Positions 6,961 through 14,113 of a stretch of 14,687 nucleotides of DNA are shown in pieces. The position numbers and the translations under genes are program-made. This DNA comes from Gammaproteobacteria bacterium (GTDB lineage Bacteria > Pseudomonadota > Gammaproteobacteria > Competibacterales > Competibacteraceae). Position 1 is the first letter of the stretch. Each line of letters opens with the position of its first letter. The notes under the pieces are model-generated. The model searched no databases and was not told the DNA's origin. It saw only the letters and a list, made by a program, of their open reading frames with translations. Location of the stretch: assembly GCA_003562535.1 (NCBI GenBank), contig PWUP01000211.1, positions 1 to 14,687 of the forward strand, read 5' to 3'.

Positions 6961-7526
6961 GAGCTACCCCCGCGTAATCTGCGAGCTTGGCGTTGTGCCA
7001 GCGTATGGCTGGCATGCTGCTCACCCGCCGCTTGGTGCTCGACCTGCCTGACCGCACATTCAACCCATACGGCACGATTGAGTCCCAAAGTGGGCACTAG
7101 CCTAAATAGGGGTAATGCCACACCGAACAGTGAGGCATAGTGTAAATCCCGCTCAACGGTTGGATACTCGAAGCCTTGCGTCGGGTCGCTGATTTGTACC
7201 CACAAGCCAATATCGTGGGGGGCCGCCACCGCCTGAGAGCCATAGAGACGTGCCACATCGATAATGCCGAGTCCACGAACATGCAATAGTCCGCGTAGTA
7301 TTGGGGGACAACGTCCTTCTAGCCGACCATCGGGGCTAGGACGGACTAAGGGGGCATCGTCGCTGAGCAGAGCATGACCTGCTGCTAGTAACTCCAGTGC
7401 TAGGGTACTTTTGCCACTACCACTGGAGCCAGTCAGCAAAACCCCCGTATCCTCAACCACCAGCAATACTCCATGTAGGCTGTGCCACGATGTCGTAGAG
7501 GCCGGGGTCGCTGTACTTATTACCAT
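6951..7526 (-). CDS. hprK: HPr kinase/phosphorylase-like protein, C-terminal catalytic domain only
   Basis: HprK phosphorylates Ser46 of HPr and can reverse the reaction. This protein has only 191 residues; classical HprK has about 310, with an extra N-terminal domain. The catalytic half is recognisable: HGV with the likely catalytic His18, Walker A GSSGSGKST (33-41), GHALLSDD (50-57), HVRGLGIIDVARLYG (82-96, the HprK signature) and LGLNRAVWVECAVRQ (147-161). The signature usually reads E-(I/V)-R-G; here the glutamate is a histidine, so activity may differ. The gene starts 4 bp after the ptsN stop, so no room remains for an N-terminal domain; alphaproteobacteria are known for similar short HprK. 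It overlaps rapZ by 10 bp. Its presumed substrate, HPr with Ser46, is encoded just downstream. Confidence 0.85.
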   Translation of the reverse strand: MVISTATPASTTSWHSLHGVLLVVEDTGVLLTGSSGSGKSTLALELLAAGHALLSDDAPLVRPSPDGRLEGRCPPILRGLLHVRGLGIIDVARLYGSQAVAAPHDIGLWVQISDPTQGFEYPTVERDLHYASLFGVALPLFRLVPTLGLNRAVWVECAVRQVEHQAAGEQHASHTLAQRQARRLRGGSSCV

Positions 7527-7530
7527 TACA

Positions 7531-7998
7531 TTAATCGCCCGATAATTGCCAGCTCATCAGGGTTTGATAGAGTTGCTGGTCGTCATCCAACCGCCGCAGA
7601 CTCTGGCAAAAAGCTTGGTTGCTGAACATTTCTGCCAGATAGGCAAGAATTTTCAGATGTTCATCGGTAAAGTGCTCAGGTACCACGAGACCAAACAGCA
7701 AATCCACGGGTTGCTGATCCATGGCACCAAAATCGATGCCCCGTTCCAATTTAATCATCGCTCCGACTGCTCGGGTACTGTGAGTCAGGCGTCCATGGGG
7801 CAAGGCCACACCTTGACCCAGACCGGTACTGCCCAGCCGCTCGCGCCCGAGCAAGCTATCGAGTACAGCGCGGCTGTCGAGCTCATCAGGGCTTGCAGCC
7901 GTCAAGTAGTGGCTTAAGACATCCAGCGCTTTTTTCTTGCTGTTTACATCGCTGCGACAGACGACTTGGGCGGGGGTAATCAGTTGCGCTAAGTTCAT
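7531..7998 (-). CDS. ptsN: PTS IIA-like nitrogen regulatory protein PtsN (EIIA-Ntr)
   Basis: EIIA-Ntr is the final phosphate acceptor of the nitrogen PTS. In studied bacteria it regulates potassium uptake, nitrogen metabolism and envelope stress by binding partner proteins rather than moving sugar. The 155 residues match the mannitol/fructose-type EIIA fold. LGSTGLGQGVALPHGR contains the phosphorylated His68, and FGLVVPEH (102-109) and LKILAYLAEMF (115-125) are typical family blocks. It lies 20 bp after hpf and 4 bp before hprK in the rpoN run. The ATG at 7998 has no clear Shine-Dalgarno, so translation may be coupled to hpf. Length and motifs are normal. Confidence 0.95.
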   Translation of the reverse strand: MNLAQLITPAQVVCRSDVNSKKKALDVLSHYLTAASPDELDSRAVLDSLLGRERLGSTGLGQGVALPHGRLTHSTRAVGAMIKLERGIDFGAMDQQPVDLLFGLVVPEHFTDEHLKILAYLAEMFSNQAFCQSLRRLDDDQQLYQTLMSWQLSGD

Positions 7999-8018
7999 GG
8001 TCAGGGGCGTCGTGGTAC

Positions 8019-8339
8019 TCAGGCAGAATAATCGCGGTGTTTTTCTTGGCGATTTTTGGCGTTCATTTTTTCCTTGTGTTTTTTGACCTGACGATCGAGC
8101 TTATCGCTCAATGCATCGATAGCGGCATACATGTCTTCATGCTGAGCGTCAGCAAATAAATCATTGCCCGCCACATACAATGTGGCCTCAGCTTTATGAG
8201 TCAGCTTATCAATGCTGAGAATGACCTGAGCCCCGGTGATTTTGTCGAAGTGCCGCTCTATTTTTTCCAATTTTTCCGTGACGTATCCTCTAAGTGCGTC
8301 AGTGATATCGACATGATGGCCACTCAGGGTAATGTGCAT
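8019..8339 (-). CDS. hpf: Ribosome hibernation-promoting factor, short form
   Basis: This 106-residue protein binds the 30S subunit in the mRNA/tRNA channel and promotes inactive 100S ribosome dimers when growth slows. The family pattern is clear: MHITLSGHHVDITDALRGYVTEKLEKIERHF opening, a KLTHKAEATLYVAG strand pair (about 45-60), and DMYAAIDALSDKLDRQVKKHKEK (67-90). It has no long C-terminal dimerisation domain, so it is the short gammaproteobacterial type. The start at 8339 is fixed by the conserved N-terminus and a strong AAGGAG nine bases upstream; a longer frame reaching back to 8513 overlaps rpoN and is unconserved. It follows rpoN after 52 bp, the usual arrangement. Confidence 0.95.
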   Translation of the reverse strand: MHITLSGHHVDITDALRGYVTEKLEKIERHFDKITGAQVILSIDKLTHKAEATLYVAGNDLFADAQHEDMYAAIDALSDKLDRQVKKHKEKMNAKNRQEKHRDYSA

Positions 8340-8391
8340 AAGGTTATACTCCTTGCTTGCTAGGGTTAATTTGAGAGCATCAGGCGCTGAT

Positions 8392-9837
8392 TCAGCCCGG
8401 TTGGCGACGCGCTGCGGAGGTTGCAATACCCAGTAATTCACGATATTTAGCCACCGTGCGTCGGGCAACATTGATGCCCTCGGCTTCCAGTAATTGAGCA
8501 ATTTTACTATCACTCAACGGTTTTTGAGGTCGTTCCTCACTAATCAGTTTCTTGATCATGGCACGAATCGCAACGGATGAACATTCCCCTCCATCACTGG
8601 TTCCGACATGGCTGGAGAAAAAGTATTTAAACTCAAAAACTCCACGCGGGGTATGCATGTATTTTTGACTGGTGACCCGCGAAATAGTGGATTCGTGTAA
8701 GTCCAAGTCGGCCGCGATATCACGCAATACCAGTGGCTTCATGTACTGCTCCCCCTGTTCCAAACACGCCTGTTGATGGTCAACAATACAGCGTGCCACC
8801 CGTAACAGCGTCTCATTGCGATTGTGTAAGCTTTTTAAAAACCAGCGGGCGTCTTGTAAATGATTGCGCAATGACATATTGTCGGTGCTGTGATCCGCTC
8901 GACGGATTAATTGCGAATAATTGCGATTAATCCGAATCTTAGGAATGGTACTTGGGTTGAGCTCGACCACCCAGGTTTGCTGGTGACGGCGAACAAAGAC
9001 ATCGGGGACGATGTATTCGGTGCGATTGGCCGACAAGGCGGTACCGGGATGAGGGTTAAGACTGCGAATCAGCGCAATCACGGCCTGTAGTTGTTCGGCG
9101 TTGAGCTTAAGGCGGCGCTGTAAGGTGGCGTAGTCGCGCCCAACTAATGCGTCAAGGTATTGGGTGACCAATTGTCGCGCCTGAGAGCGCCACGGCGTAT
9201 CTGGGTCCAACTGATCGAGTTGCAGTATCAGGCATTCACCGGGTGTACGGGCGGCAATGCCGGGTGGGTCGAAGCGTTGCACGCGGTGCAATACGGCAAC
9301 CATTTCATCGTCGTCCATCGCCACCCCACTGGGCAGCCCCTGCTGGATGTCTTGAAGCGACGATGATAGGTAACCGCTATCATTAACGGCATCGATAATG
9401 GCTTCAGCAACCAGTCGGTCACGGTCACTGAACGGAGTAAGATCGAGTTGCCAGCTCAGGTAGTCCCGCAATGAAGGTTCAGTCGTAGCGTGTTGGTCAA
9501 ACGCCAAATCCGCATAATCCTCATTACGCGAGTAGGGTGTGGCGCCATCGGCAGGGTCGTAATCATCCTCCCAGGGATTGTCCAGTGGGGCGTCGTCGGT
9601 GGAGTTGTCCTGCTGCTGCGCAGTGTCCACGGCATCAGCGGCTGGCAGAGGGCTGTCCGTGGTGTCCTCTGACCAGTCCCCCTCATCGGCTTGCTCCAGC
9701 ATGACGTTGGATTCCAACATCGTTTGGATCTCGGTCTGTAATTCCAGACCAGAGAGCTGCAACAGGCGGATGGCCTGCTGCAACTGCGGGGTCATGGTGA
9801 GCTGTTGACCTAGGCGAAGCTGAAGTGACGGTCGCAT
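8392..9837 (-). CDS. rpoN: RNA polymerase sigma-54 factor
   Basis: Sigma-54 directs RNA polymerase to -24/-12 promoters that need ATP-driven activators. The 481-residue protein (E. coli: 477) has all regions. Region I is glutamine/leucine-rich (RLGQQLTMTPQLQQAIRLLQLS, about 8-29). The acidic region II spans about 48-112, with many Asp and Glu. The core-binding region lies at about 120-320. The helix-turn-helix contains LHESTISRVTSQKY (380-393), and the RpoN box ARRTVAKYRE is at 458-467. The ATG at 9837 gives the standard N-terminus. It heads the regulatory half of the block (hpf, ptsN, hprK, rapZ, HPr, Enzyme I) and follows lptB after an 85-bp gap with candidate promoters, including a sigma-54 type. 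Confidence 0.97.
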   Translation of the reverse strand: MRPSLQLRLGQQLTMTPQLQQAIRLLQLSGLELQTEIQTMLESNVMLEQADEGDWSEDTTDSPLPAADAVDTAQQQDNSTDDAPLDNPWEDDYDPADGATPYSRNEDYADLAFDQHATTEPSLRDYLSWQLDLTPFSDRDRLVAEAIIDAVNDSGYLSSSLQDIQQGLPSGVAMDDDEMVAVLHRVQRFDPPGIAARTPGECLILQLDQLDPDTPWRSQARQLVTQYLDALVGRDYATLQRRLKLNAEQLQAVIALIRSLNPHPGTALSANRTEYIVPDVFVRRHQQTWVVELNPSTIPKIRINRNYSQLIRRADHSTDNMSLRNHLQDARWFLKSLHNRNETLLRVARCIVDHQQACLEQGEQYMKPLVLRDIAADLDLHESTISRVTSQKYMHTPRGVFEFKYFFSSHVGTSDGGECSSVAIRAMIKKLISEERPQKPLSDSKIAQLLEAEGINVARRTVAKYRELLGIATSAARRQPG

Positions 9838-9885
9838 GGTATGGGCGGTTGCGTTGTTTAACCAATGTGAACAATCGAACTGGGT

Positions 9886-9913
9886 ATATTAAAGCATAGA
9901 CTGTGCCATGCAA
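9886..9913 (-). promoter_or_regulatory. Candidate sigma-70 promoter upstream of rpoN
   Basis: On the minus strand TTGCAT (9908-9913) and TAATAT (9886-9891) are separated by 16 bp. The two boxes flank and partly overlap the sigma-54-like element, so the two polymerase forms could compete. This is a modest match in an 85-bp gap. Confidence 0.35.
9893..9908 (-). promoter_or_regulatory. Candidate sigma-54 (-24/-12) promoter upstream of rpoN
   Basis: On the minus strand the sequence reads TGGCAC, five bases (AGTCT), then ATGCT. This matches the sigma-54 consensus TGGCAC-N5-TTGC(A/T) at every position except one T. The invariant GG and GC are correctly spaced. Initiation would fall near 9882, about 45 bp before the rpoN ATG. 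It would allow sigma-54 to control its own gene. No activator-binding site is recognised. Confidence 0.5.
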
Positions 9914-9922
9914 GTAGTCTGC

Positions 9923-10648
9923 TTATAGACGAAATGATTCGCCCAGATAGACTTGACGTACCTGCGGGTTGTCGAGAATCGCTGCGGTACTGCCTTCAGC
10001 AATCACCCGACCTTCGCTGAGAATATACGCCCGTTGGCAAATACCCAAGGTTTCACGGACGTTATGGTCGGTGATCAGCACACCAATGCCACGAGCTTGC
10101 AAATGTTCGATGATGCGCTGAATATCGGCTACGGATAAGGGATCCACTCCGGCAAAGGGTTCATCCAGTAAAATAAATTGCGGCTCGGCAGCCAAAGCTC
10201 GGGCGATTTCCACGCGACGGCGTTCACCGCCGGATAAACTCACCCCCGCTTGGTCACGCAAATGCCCAACATGGAGTTCTTCCAATAATTCTTCGGCACG
10301 GGTCAGGCGCTCGCTGCGGCTTAAATCCGCCCGCAGCTCCAGAATGGCCAATACATTATCACGCACCGATAATTTGCGAAAAATCGAAGGCTCTTGAGGC
10401 AGATACCCCACACCTAAACGGGCGCGGGCGTGCATGGGCAATGCGGTAATGTCGGTGTCGTCTAATAACACGCGGCCCTGATCACAGCCGACGAGTCCGA
10501 CAATCATATAAAAACACGTGGTTTTGCCGGCTCCATTGGGGCCTAATAAGCCGACAACCTCGCCGTTGCTCACCTGCACAGATGCGGCATTAACGACTTG
10601 CCGTCCACGATAACGCTTAACAATTTCAATGGCCTGAAGTTTATGCAT
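9923..10648 (-). CDS. lptB: LPS export ABC transporter ATP-binding protein LptB
   Basis: LptB is the cytoplasmic ATPase of the LptB2FGC complex, which extracts lipopolysaccharide from the inner membrane and pushes it along the periplasmic bridge. The 241 residues show Walker A GPNGAGKT (36-43), the Q-loop in YLPQEPS (83-89), the ABC signature LSGGE (138-142), Walker B with FILLDEPFAGVDP (158-170, catalytic Glu163) and the switch His195 in TDHNVRET. The length is that of E. coli LptB. It starts 2 bp after the lptA stop. lptF and lptG are not in view and are probably elsewhere, as is usual. Confidence 0.97.
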   Translation of the reverse strand: MHKLQAIEIVKRYRGRQVVNAASVQVSNGEVVGLLGPNGAGKTTCFYMIVGLVGCDQGRVLLDDTDITALPMHARARLGVGYLPQEPSIFRKLSVRDNVLAILELRADLSRSERLTRAEELLEELHVGHLRDQAGVSLSGGERRRVEIARALAAEPQFILLDEPFAGVDPLSVADIQRIIEHLQARGIGVLITDHNVRETLGICQRAYILSEGRVIAEGSTAAILDNPQVRQVYLGESFRL

Positions 10649-10650
10649 GA

Positions 10651-11142
10651 TTACGGACGCGGTTGAATCGTAAATTCGATGCGCTCGCCTTCACGACCGC
10701 GTGCTTCAACGGTATCGCGGTTGAGGTCATACTCGATGCGATCCCCACTGAAGGTATCTCCCCCTTGGACTAAGCGGGCATTGCCTATCACGCGCACCCT
10801 AGCCGTTTGGGCGTTATAGTCGATCTGGTCGCCGGTGCCGTCTATCGGAGGACGCTGGGCATGCGGTTGATAGCGAAACCGCGTGGGAGTCCCGACCGCT
10901 TCCATACGCAAGAATTGGCCATCGGCATCAAAGTGAACTGTGGCGCGGTCAGCCGCGAGGTATAACGTGCCTTGTGAAACTTCGACATTGCCCTCGTACA
11001 CGCTGACACCGCTGCGTTGTTCAAAGCTCGCACGATCGGCTTGGAGGCGAATTGGTTGCTGGCGATCTTCGGGTAAAGCGGTGGCGGTTGTCGCGTACAG
11101 CACCGCCCATAGCAGACCCAGACTAAAAAGACGGTGGTGCAT
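10651..11142 (-). CDS. lptA: LPS transport periplasmic protein LptA
   Basis: LptA forms the beta-jellyroll bridge that carries lipopolysaccharide across the periplasm. The 163-residue precursor has an N-terminal signal peptide (MHHRLFSLGLLWAVLYATTATA, likely cut near residue 22). An OstA-like domain follows, with IRLQADRASFEQRSGVSVYEGNVEV and the downstream TFSGDRIEYDL strand. The start at 11142 is chosen because it gives a clean signal peptide and is preceded by GAGGTG; a longer frame to 11187 would add 15 cysteine-containing residues upstream of the signal. With this start it overlaps lptC by 20 bp, so the two are probably translationally coupled. It lies 2 bp before lptB. Confidence 0.93.
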   Translation of the reverse strand: MHHRLFSLGLLWAVLYATTATALPEDRQQPIRLQADRASFEQRSGVSVYEGNVEVSQGTLYLAADRATVHFDADGQFLRMEAVGTPTRFRYQPHAQRPPIDGTGDQIDYNAQTARVRVIGNARLVQGGDTFSGDRIEYDLNRDTVEARGREGERIEFTIQPRP

Positions 11143-11701
11143 ATTCACCTCGCACATTCCACAACAGCGTGTAGCGACCTTCATCAAGATTGGCGCGCAA
11201 GCCCGTACCCTCTAACCAACCGGATACGGTGTCCACGCGGGCGGTTGCATCCGTGCTCAGGAGCTGTACTTTGCGGTAATAACTGAGATCGCGGGTGCGA
11301 ATTGCTAAGGTGTCATCCGCTGTGTCACCTTGGTGTTCAGCATGAACATTATCTCGCAGAACCACAAGATTATGATCGGGGGACAGCCAGCCCTGTTCGG
11401 ATTGAATCGACCATTCCCTGCGGCCATCGCTGGCGAAGATTTCCAGCGTCGGTGAATGGACTTCAGTACCGCGCTCGCTGGGTAACTGCACCAAATACGG
11501 AGCATGCAGCCCATAGCGTTGTTGTCCAGAGGCATCCAAATAGGTCGCAGAAAAGGCATGCAATTGCAAAATCGGGCCGGTGGGTGGCGGTTGTGTATCA
11601 CTGTCGCCGTCCCCCCGCAGGGTCACCACCAGCCACAGGCTCACAGCCGCTAACAGGGTAGGGAGGGCGTACATCCGCACAAAACGTGGCACGGTAATCA
11701 C
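11123..11701 (-). CDS. lptC: LPS export system protein LptC
   Basis: LptC is a bitopic inner-membrane protein that links LptB2FG to LptA. The 192 residues have one N-terminal membrane helix (about 10-27, YALPTLLAAVSLWLVVTL) and then a periplasmic LptC domain with LHAFSATYLDASGQQRYGL (about 48-66) and GWLEGTGLRANLDEGRYTL near the end, matching the GxGhxxxxxxxxhxL-type closing strand of the family. The start is GTG at 11701; GTGA overlaps the kdsD stop by 4 bp, a typical coupled junction. An ATG at 11674 would cut into the region before the helix. In E. coli kdsC lies between kdsD and lptC; here it is absent. Confidence 0.92.
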   Translation of the reverse strand: MITVPRFVRMYALPTLLAAVSLWLVVTLRGDGDSDTQPPPTGPILQLHAFSATYLDASGQQRYGLHAPYLVQLPSERGTEVHSPTLEIFASDGRREWSIQSEQGWLSPDHNLVVLRDNVHAEHQGDTADDTLAIRTRDLSYYRKVQLLSTDATARVDTVSGWLEGTGLRANLDEGRYTLLWNVRGEYAPPSF

Positions 11702-12717
11702 ACGACGCCCGCTTGAAACAGATCATGCATATTGAAGGCCCCGATGAGTTTTTGCTCTGAATCCACAACCGGCAAGGCTAAAATTTTATGCGCTTCCATT
11801 AAGGCCACCGCCTCAGCCGCCAGCAGATCAGGGGGTACGGTTTGACACGGCGTGGTCATCAACTCACCGACGTGTAGGGCATGTAAATTGTGGTGATGTT
11901 CTAAGGTTCGGCGTAAATCACCGTCGGTGAACACGCCCAGCACTTGATGTTCGGCGTTGACAATCACCGTCATGCCAAGCGCTTTGCTGGACATTTCCAC
12001 CAGCGCCTCAGGCAGTGAATCCTGCAGATGATTATAGGGAATGCGCTCGCCGGTGTGCATAATATCGGCAATATGCAATAGCAAACGCCGACCTAAACGG
12101 CCACCGGGATGCGAGCGGGCAAAATCCGTGCTGGTGAACCCCCGCGCATCGAGCAGCGCCACAGCCAGGGCATCGCCCATAGCTAAAGTCGCTGTGGTGC
12201 TGGCGGTCGGTGCTAAACCCAGTGGGCAGGCTTCCTCAGCGACGCTGATATCGAGGTGTACTGTGGCCACGGTGGCCAGTGTGGATTCAGGACGACCAGT
12301 GAGAGCGATCAGTGGTACTTGCAAGCGTTTGATTAACGGCAAAATCGTCAGTATTTCTTCAGTTTCACCGGAATTGGATAAGGCCAGTACCACGTCTTTA
12401 TCGGTAATCATACCCAAATCGCCGTGGCTGGCCTCGGCCGGATGGACAAAAAACGCCGGCGTGCCCGTGCTGGCCAACGTCGCCGCAACTTTATTGCCAA
12501 TATGGCCGGACTTGCCCATGCCAATAACAATTACCCGTCCTGGGCAGGCCAAAATCACTTCACAGGCTTGGGTAAAGCCTTGATCAAGCCGATCTATGAG
12601 TGCCGTGACCGCTTGCGCCTCAGTTTCCAGAACCTTACGACCCAGAGCGATGAAGCCACCAGGGCGAGTTTCCTCAGTAGGCCAGCAGCGCCTGGATCTG
12701 TTCAAGATCGACCTCAT
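11698..12717 (-). CDS. kdsD: D-arabinose 5-phosphate isomerase (SIS + two CBS domains)
   Basis: KdsD converts ribulose 5-phosphate to arabinose 5-phosphate, the first step to Kdo, the inner-core sugar of LPS. The 339-residue protein has a SIS domain (about 35-180) with IGMGKSGHIGNK (65-76), HPAEASHGDLGM (92-103), SNSGETEE (114-121) and RSHPGGRLGRRLL (201-213). Two CBS domains follow, about 220-275 and 285-338, ending NMHDLFQAGVV. The catalytic histidine region is intact. The start is uncertain: ATG 12717 (preceded by GGTGA) overlaps the tolC-like gene by 44 bp; TTG at 12729 or at 12705 (preceded by GAGG) are alternatives, and conservation begins only near residue 20. It overlaps lptC by 4 bp. 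The partner phosphatase gene kdsC is not next to it. Confidence 0.93.
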   Translation of the reverse strand: MRSILNRSRRCWPTEETRPGGFIALGRKVLETEAQAVTALIDRLDQGFTQACEVILACPGRVIVIGMGKSGHIGNKVAATLASTGTPAFFVHPAEASHGDLGMITDKDVVLALSNSGETEEILTILPLIKRLQVPLIALTGRPESTLATVATVHLDISVAEEACPLGLAPTASTTATLAMGDALAVALLDARGFTSTDFARSHPGGRLGRRLLLHIADIMHTGERIPYNHLQDSLPEALVEMSSKALGMTVIVNAEHQVLGVFTDGDLRRTLEHHHNLHALHVGELMTTPCQTVPPDLLAAEAVALMEAHKILALPVVDSEQKLIGAFNMHDLFQAGVV

Positions 12718-13978
12718 TGAGTTCACCAATCGCCTCTTCTAGGCTGAGACGATTGAGTAGATAGGAATAACGAGCTTGGGCGTAGTCGCGTTCAGCGCGC
12801 AATAAATCCCGTTGGCTGTTTAAGACTTCGACAATCGTGCGCGTACCGACATCAAAACCAGCTTGGGTGGCTTCTAGGGAACTGCGACTGGAGACGCGTG
12901 CTTGATCCAAAGCGCGTACCAGACTGATGGACGCTTCAATCCCTCGATACGCTTCGCGCACTTGGCGGGTGACCGCCCGTTGTACCGTTTCGCGCTGGTG
13001 TTTCGCGGCTTCATGGCGGAAGGCCGCTTCACGGGTGCGCGAAGTCACCGCACCGCCTTGATACAGCGGAATGGTCAGTTCCAAGCCAACCCGTCCGCCA
13101 CGTCGGGAGACCGTACCGCTGTCACTGTCGCTATAGCTGGCGTTAAAGTCTAGGCTAGGATAGTGACCGGAACGCTGTAGAGCGATGTTCTCGCGTGCCA
13201 GTTCAGCACCGAAACGGGCACTGTTTAAGCTGGGATTCTGTGCCAAGGCTTGTTGTACCCAGTGCTCAGGATCCGCGGGATCGGGCGGGACCAGCGGGAT
13301 CTCCTCCCGCAAGGGACGCAGACTGTCGTAATACTGTCCGGTGATTTCCGCCAGCGCTTCACGGCGATTCGCCAGGGTATTTAATGCGGCAATTTCTGTA
13401 GACAGCGATTGATCAAAACGGGCTTGGGCTTCTTGGACATCGGTGATGGTGACCAGCCCCACCTCGAAGCGTCGCCGTGCCTGTTCGAGTTGACGTTCTA
13501 TGGCGTCTTTGTCCGCTTGCGCAAAGATCACATCATCGCGGGCAGCCAGTACCTCAAAGTACGCGCTCGCCACTCGTAGCACCAGATTTTGGCTGGTGTC
13601 CTGAAAATCAATGTCGGCACGATCTACCGTAATATCCGCTTGACGCCGCCGGACTTGGGTGCTGCGATCATACAGCGATTGATTCAGGGTCAGGCTCATG
13701 CTGTCGCTGGTGAAATCCGATTGACCTGGCCCCCGATCCTCAAAATTACGGTCAATCGTGCCGCGGGCATTCAGACTGGGCAGAGCCAGCGCTCGAGCTT
13801 GAGGCCGTGCCTCGCGTTCGGCAAAACGCAGCGAATCCGCTTGCTGTAATTGAGGATCATTGTCGAGCGCATCGCGATAAGCCTCCAGAATGCCTATTTC
13901 AGCAGCCGCCAGCGGGCTGAGCAGCGAACCCAATAGGCTGAACACCAAGGTATATACTAAGGGTCTGAACCACTTCAT
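12674..13978 (-). CDS. TolC-family outer membrane channel protein
   Basis: TolC proteins form trimeric outer-membrane channels with long periplasmic helical tunnels, serving efflux pumps and type I secretion. The 434-residue precursor starts with a signal peptide (MKWFRPLVYTLVFSLLGS, likely cut after AAA at residue 26). Two repeats of the outer membrane efflux protein domain follow, with SLYDRSTQVRRRQAD and TITDVQEAQARFDQS in the first half and the mirrored IPLYQGGAVTSRTREA and GTRTIVEVLNSQRDLLRAE in the second. The ATG at 13978 is preceded by AGGA at eight bases; an upstream GTG (13996) would add six residues before the signal. It overlaps kdsD by about 44 bp and seems to lead the LPS block. 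No efflux or type I secretion partner is present in the window, so its client is unknown. Confidence 0.93.
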   Translation of the reverse strand: MKWFRPLVYTLVFSLLGSLLSPLAAAEIGILEAYRDALDNDPQLQQADSLRFAEREARPQARALALPSLNARGTIDRNFEDRGPGQSDFTSDSMSLTLNQSLYDRSTQVRRRQADITVDRADIDFQDTSQNLVLRVASAYFEVLAARDDVIFAQADKDAIERQLEQARRRFEVGLVTITDVQEAQARFDQSLSTEIAALNTLANRREALAEITGQYYDSLRPLREEIPLVPPDPADPEHWVQQALAQNPSLNSARFGAELARENIALQRSGHYPSLDFNASYSDSDSGTVSRRGGRVGLELTIPLYQGGAVTSRTREAAFRHEAAKHQRETVQRAVTRQVREAYRGIEASISLVRALDQARVSSRSSLEATQAGFDVGTRTIVEVLNSQRDLLRAERDYAQARYSYLLNRLSLEEAIGELNEVDLEQIQALLAY

Positions 13979-14043
13979 AATAACAATCCTGTACACGAGT
14001 CTGGAGGGGGAAATAATTGTTCTGCAAGACAGTGCAGTCTATC

Positions 14044-14073
14044 ATTATGCAGCCTTGCTGAGTAAGCACCTAA
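14044..14073 (-). promoter_or_regulatory. Weak candidate promoter for the tolC-like gene
   Basis: On the minus strand TTAGGT (14068-14073) and CATAAT (14044-14049) are 18 bp apart, 65 bp upstream of the start codon. The -10 matches at five of six bases, the -35 at about three. This 135-bp gap is the longest in the minus-strand run, so a promoter here is expected. A short CTGCA/TGCAG hairpin also lies in the gap. The exact boxes are uncertain. Confidence 0.25.
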
Positions 14074-14113
14074 TAGCCATTCACCTTGTGCTCCGAGCAT
14101 AAGCATCCTGTGA

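Noticed and set aside
8340..8513. Longer hpf reading frame reaching into rpoN
   Set aside because: The extra 58 residues overlap the rpoN 3' end and are unconserved; the ATG at 8339 has a strong Shine-Dalgarno and the typical HPF N-terminus.
12041..12583. 180-codon plus-strand open frame opposite kdsD
   Set aside because: It lies entirely antisense to a strongly conserved gene, its translation resembles no family I know, and it has no convincing ribosome binding site. The same applies to the open frames opposite Enzyme I (4634-4999, 5203-5469), lptC (11302-11661) and ptsN (7546-7917).
14014..14040. CTGCA/TGCAG hairpin between the fcl and tolC-like genes as terminator
   Set aside because: The stem is only five pairs, has no T-run and lies nearer the downstream gene; it is too weak to call.
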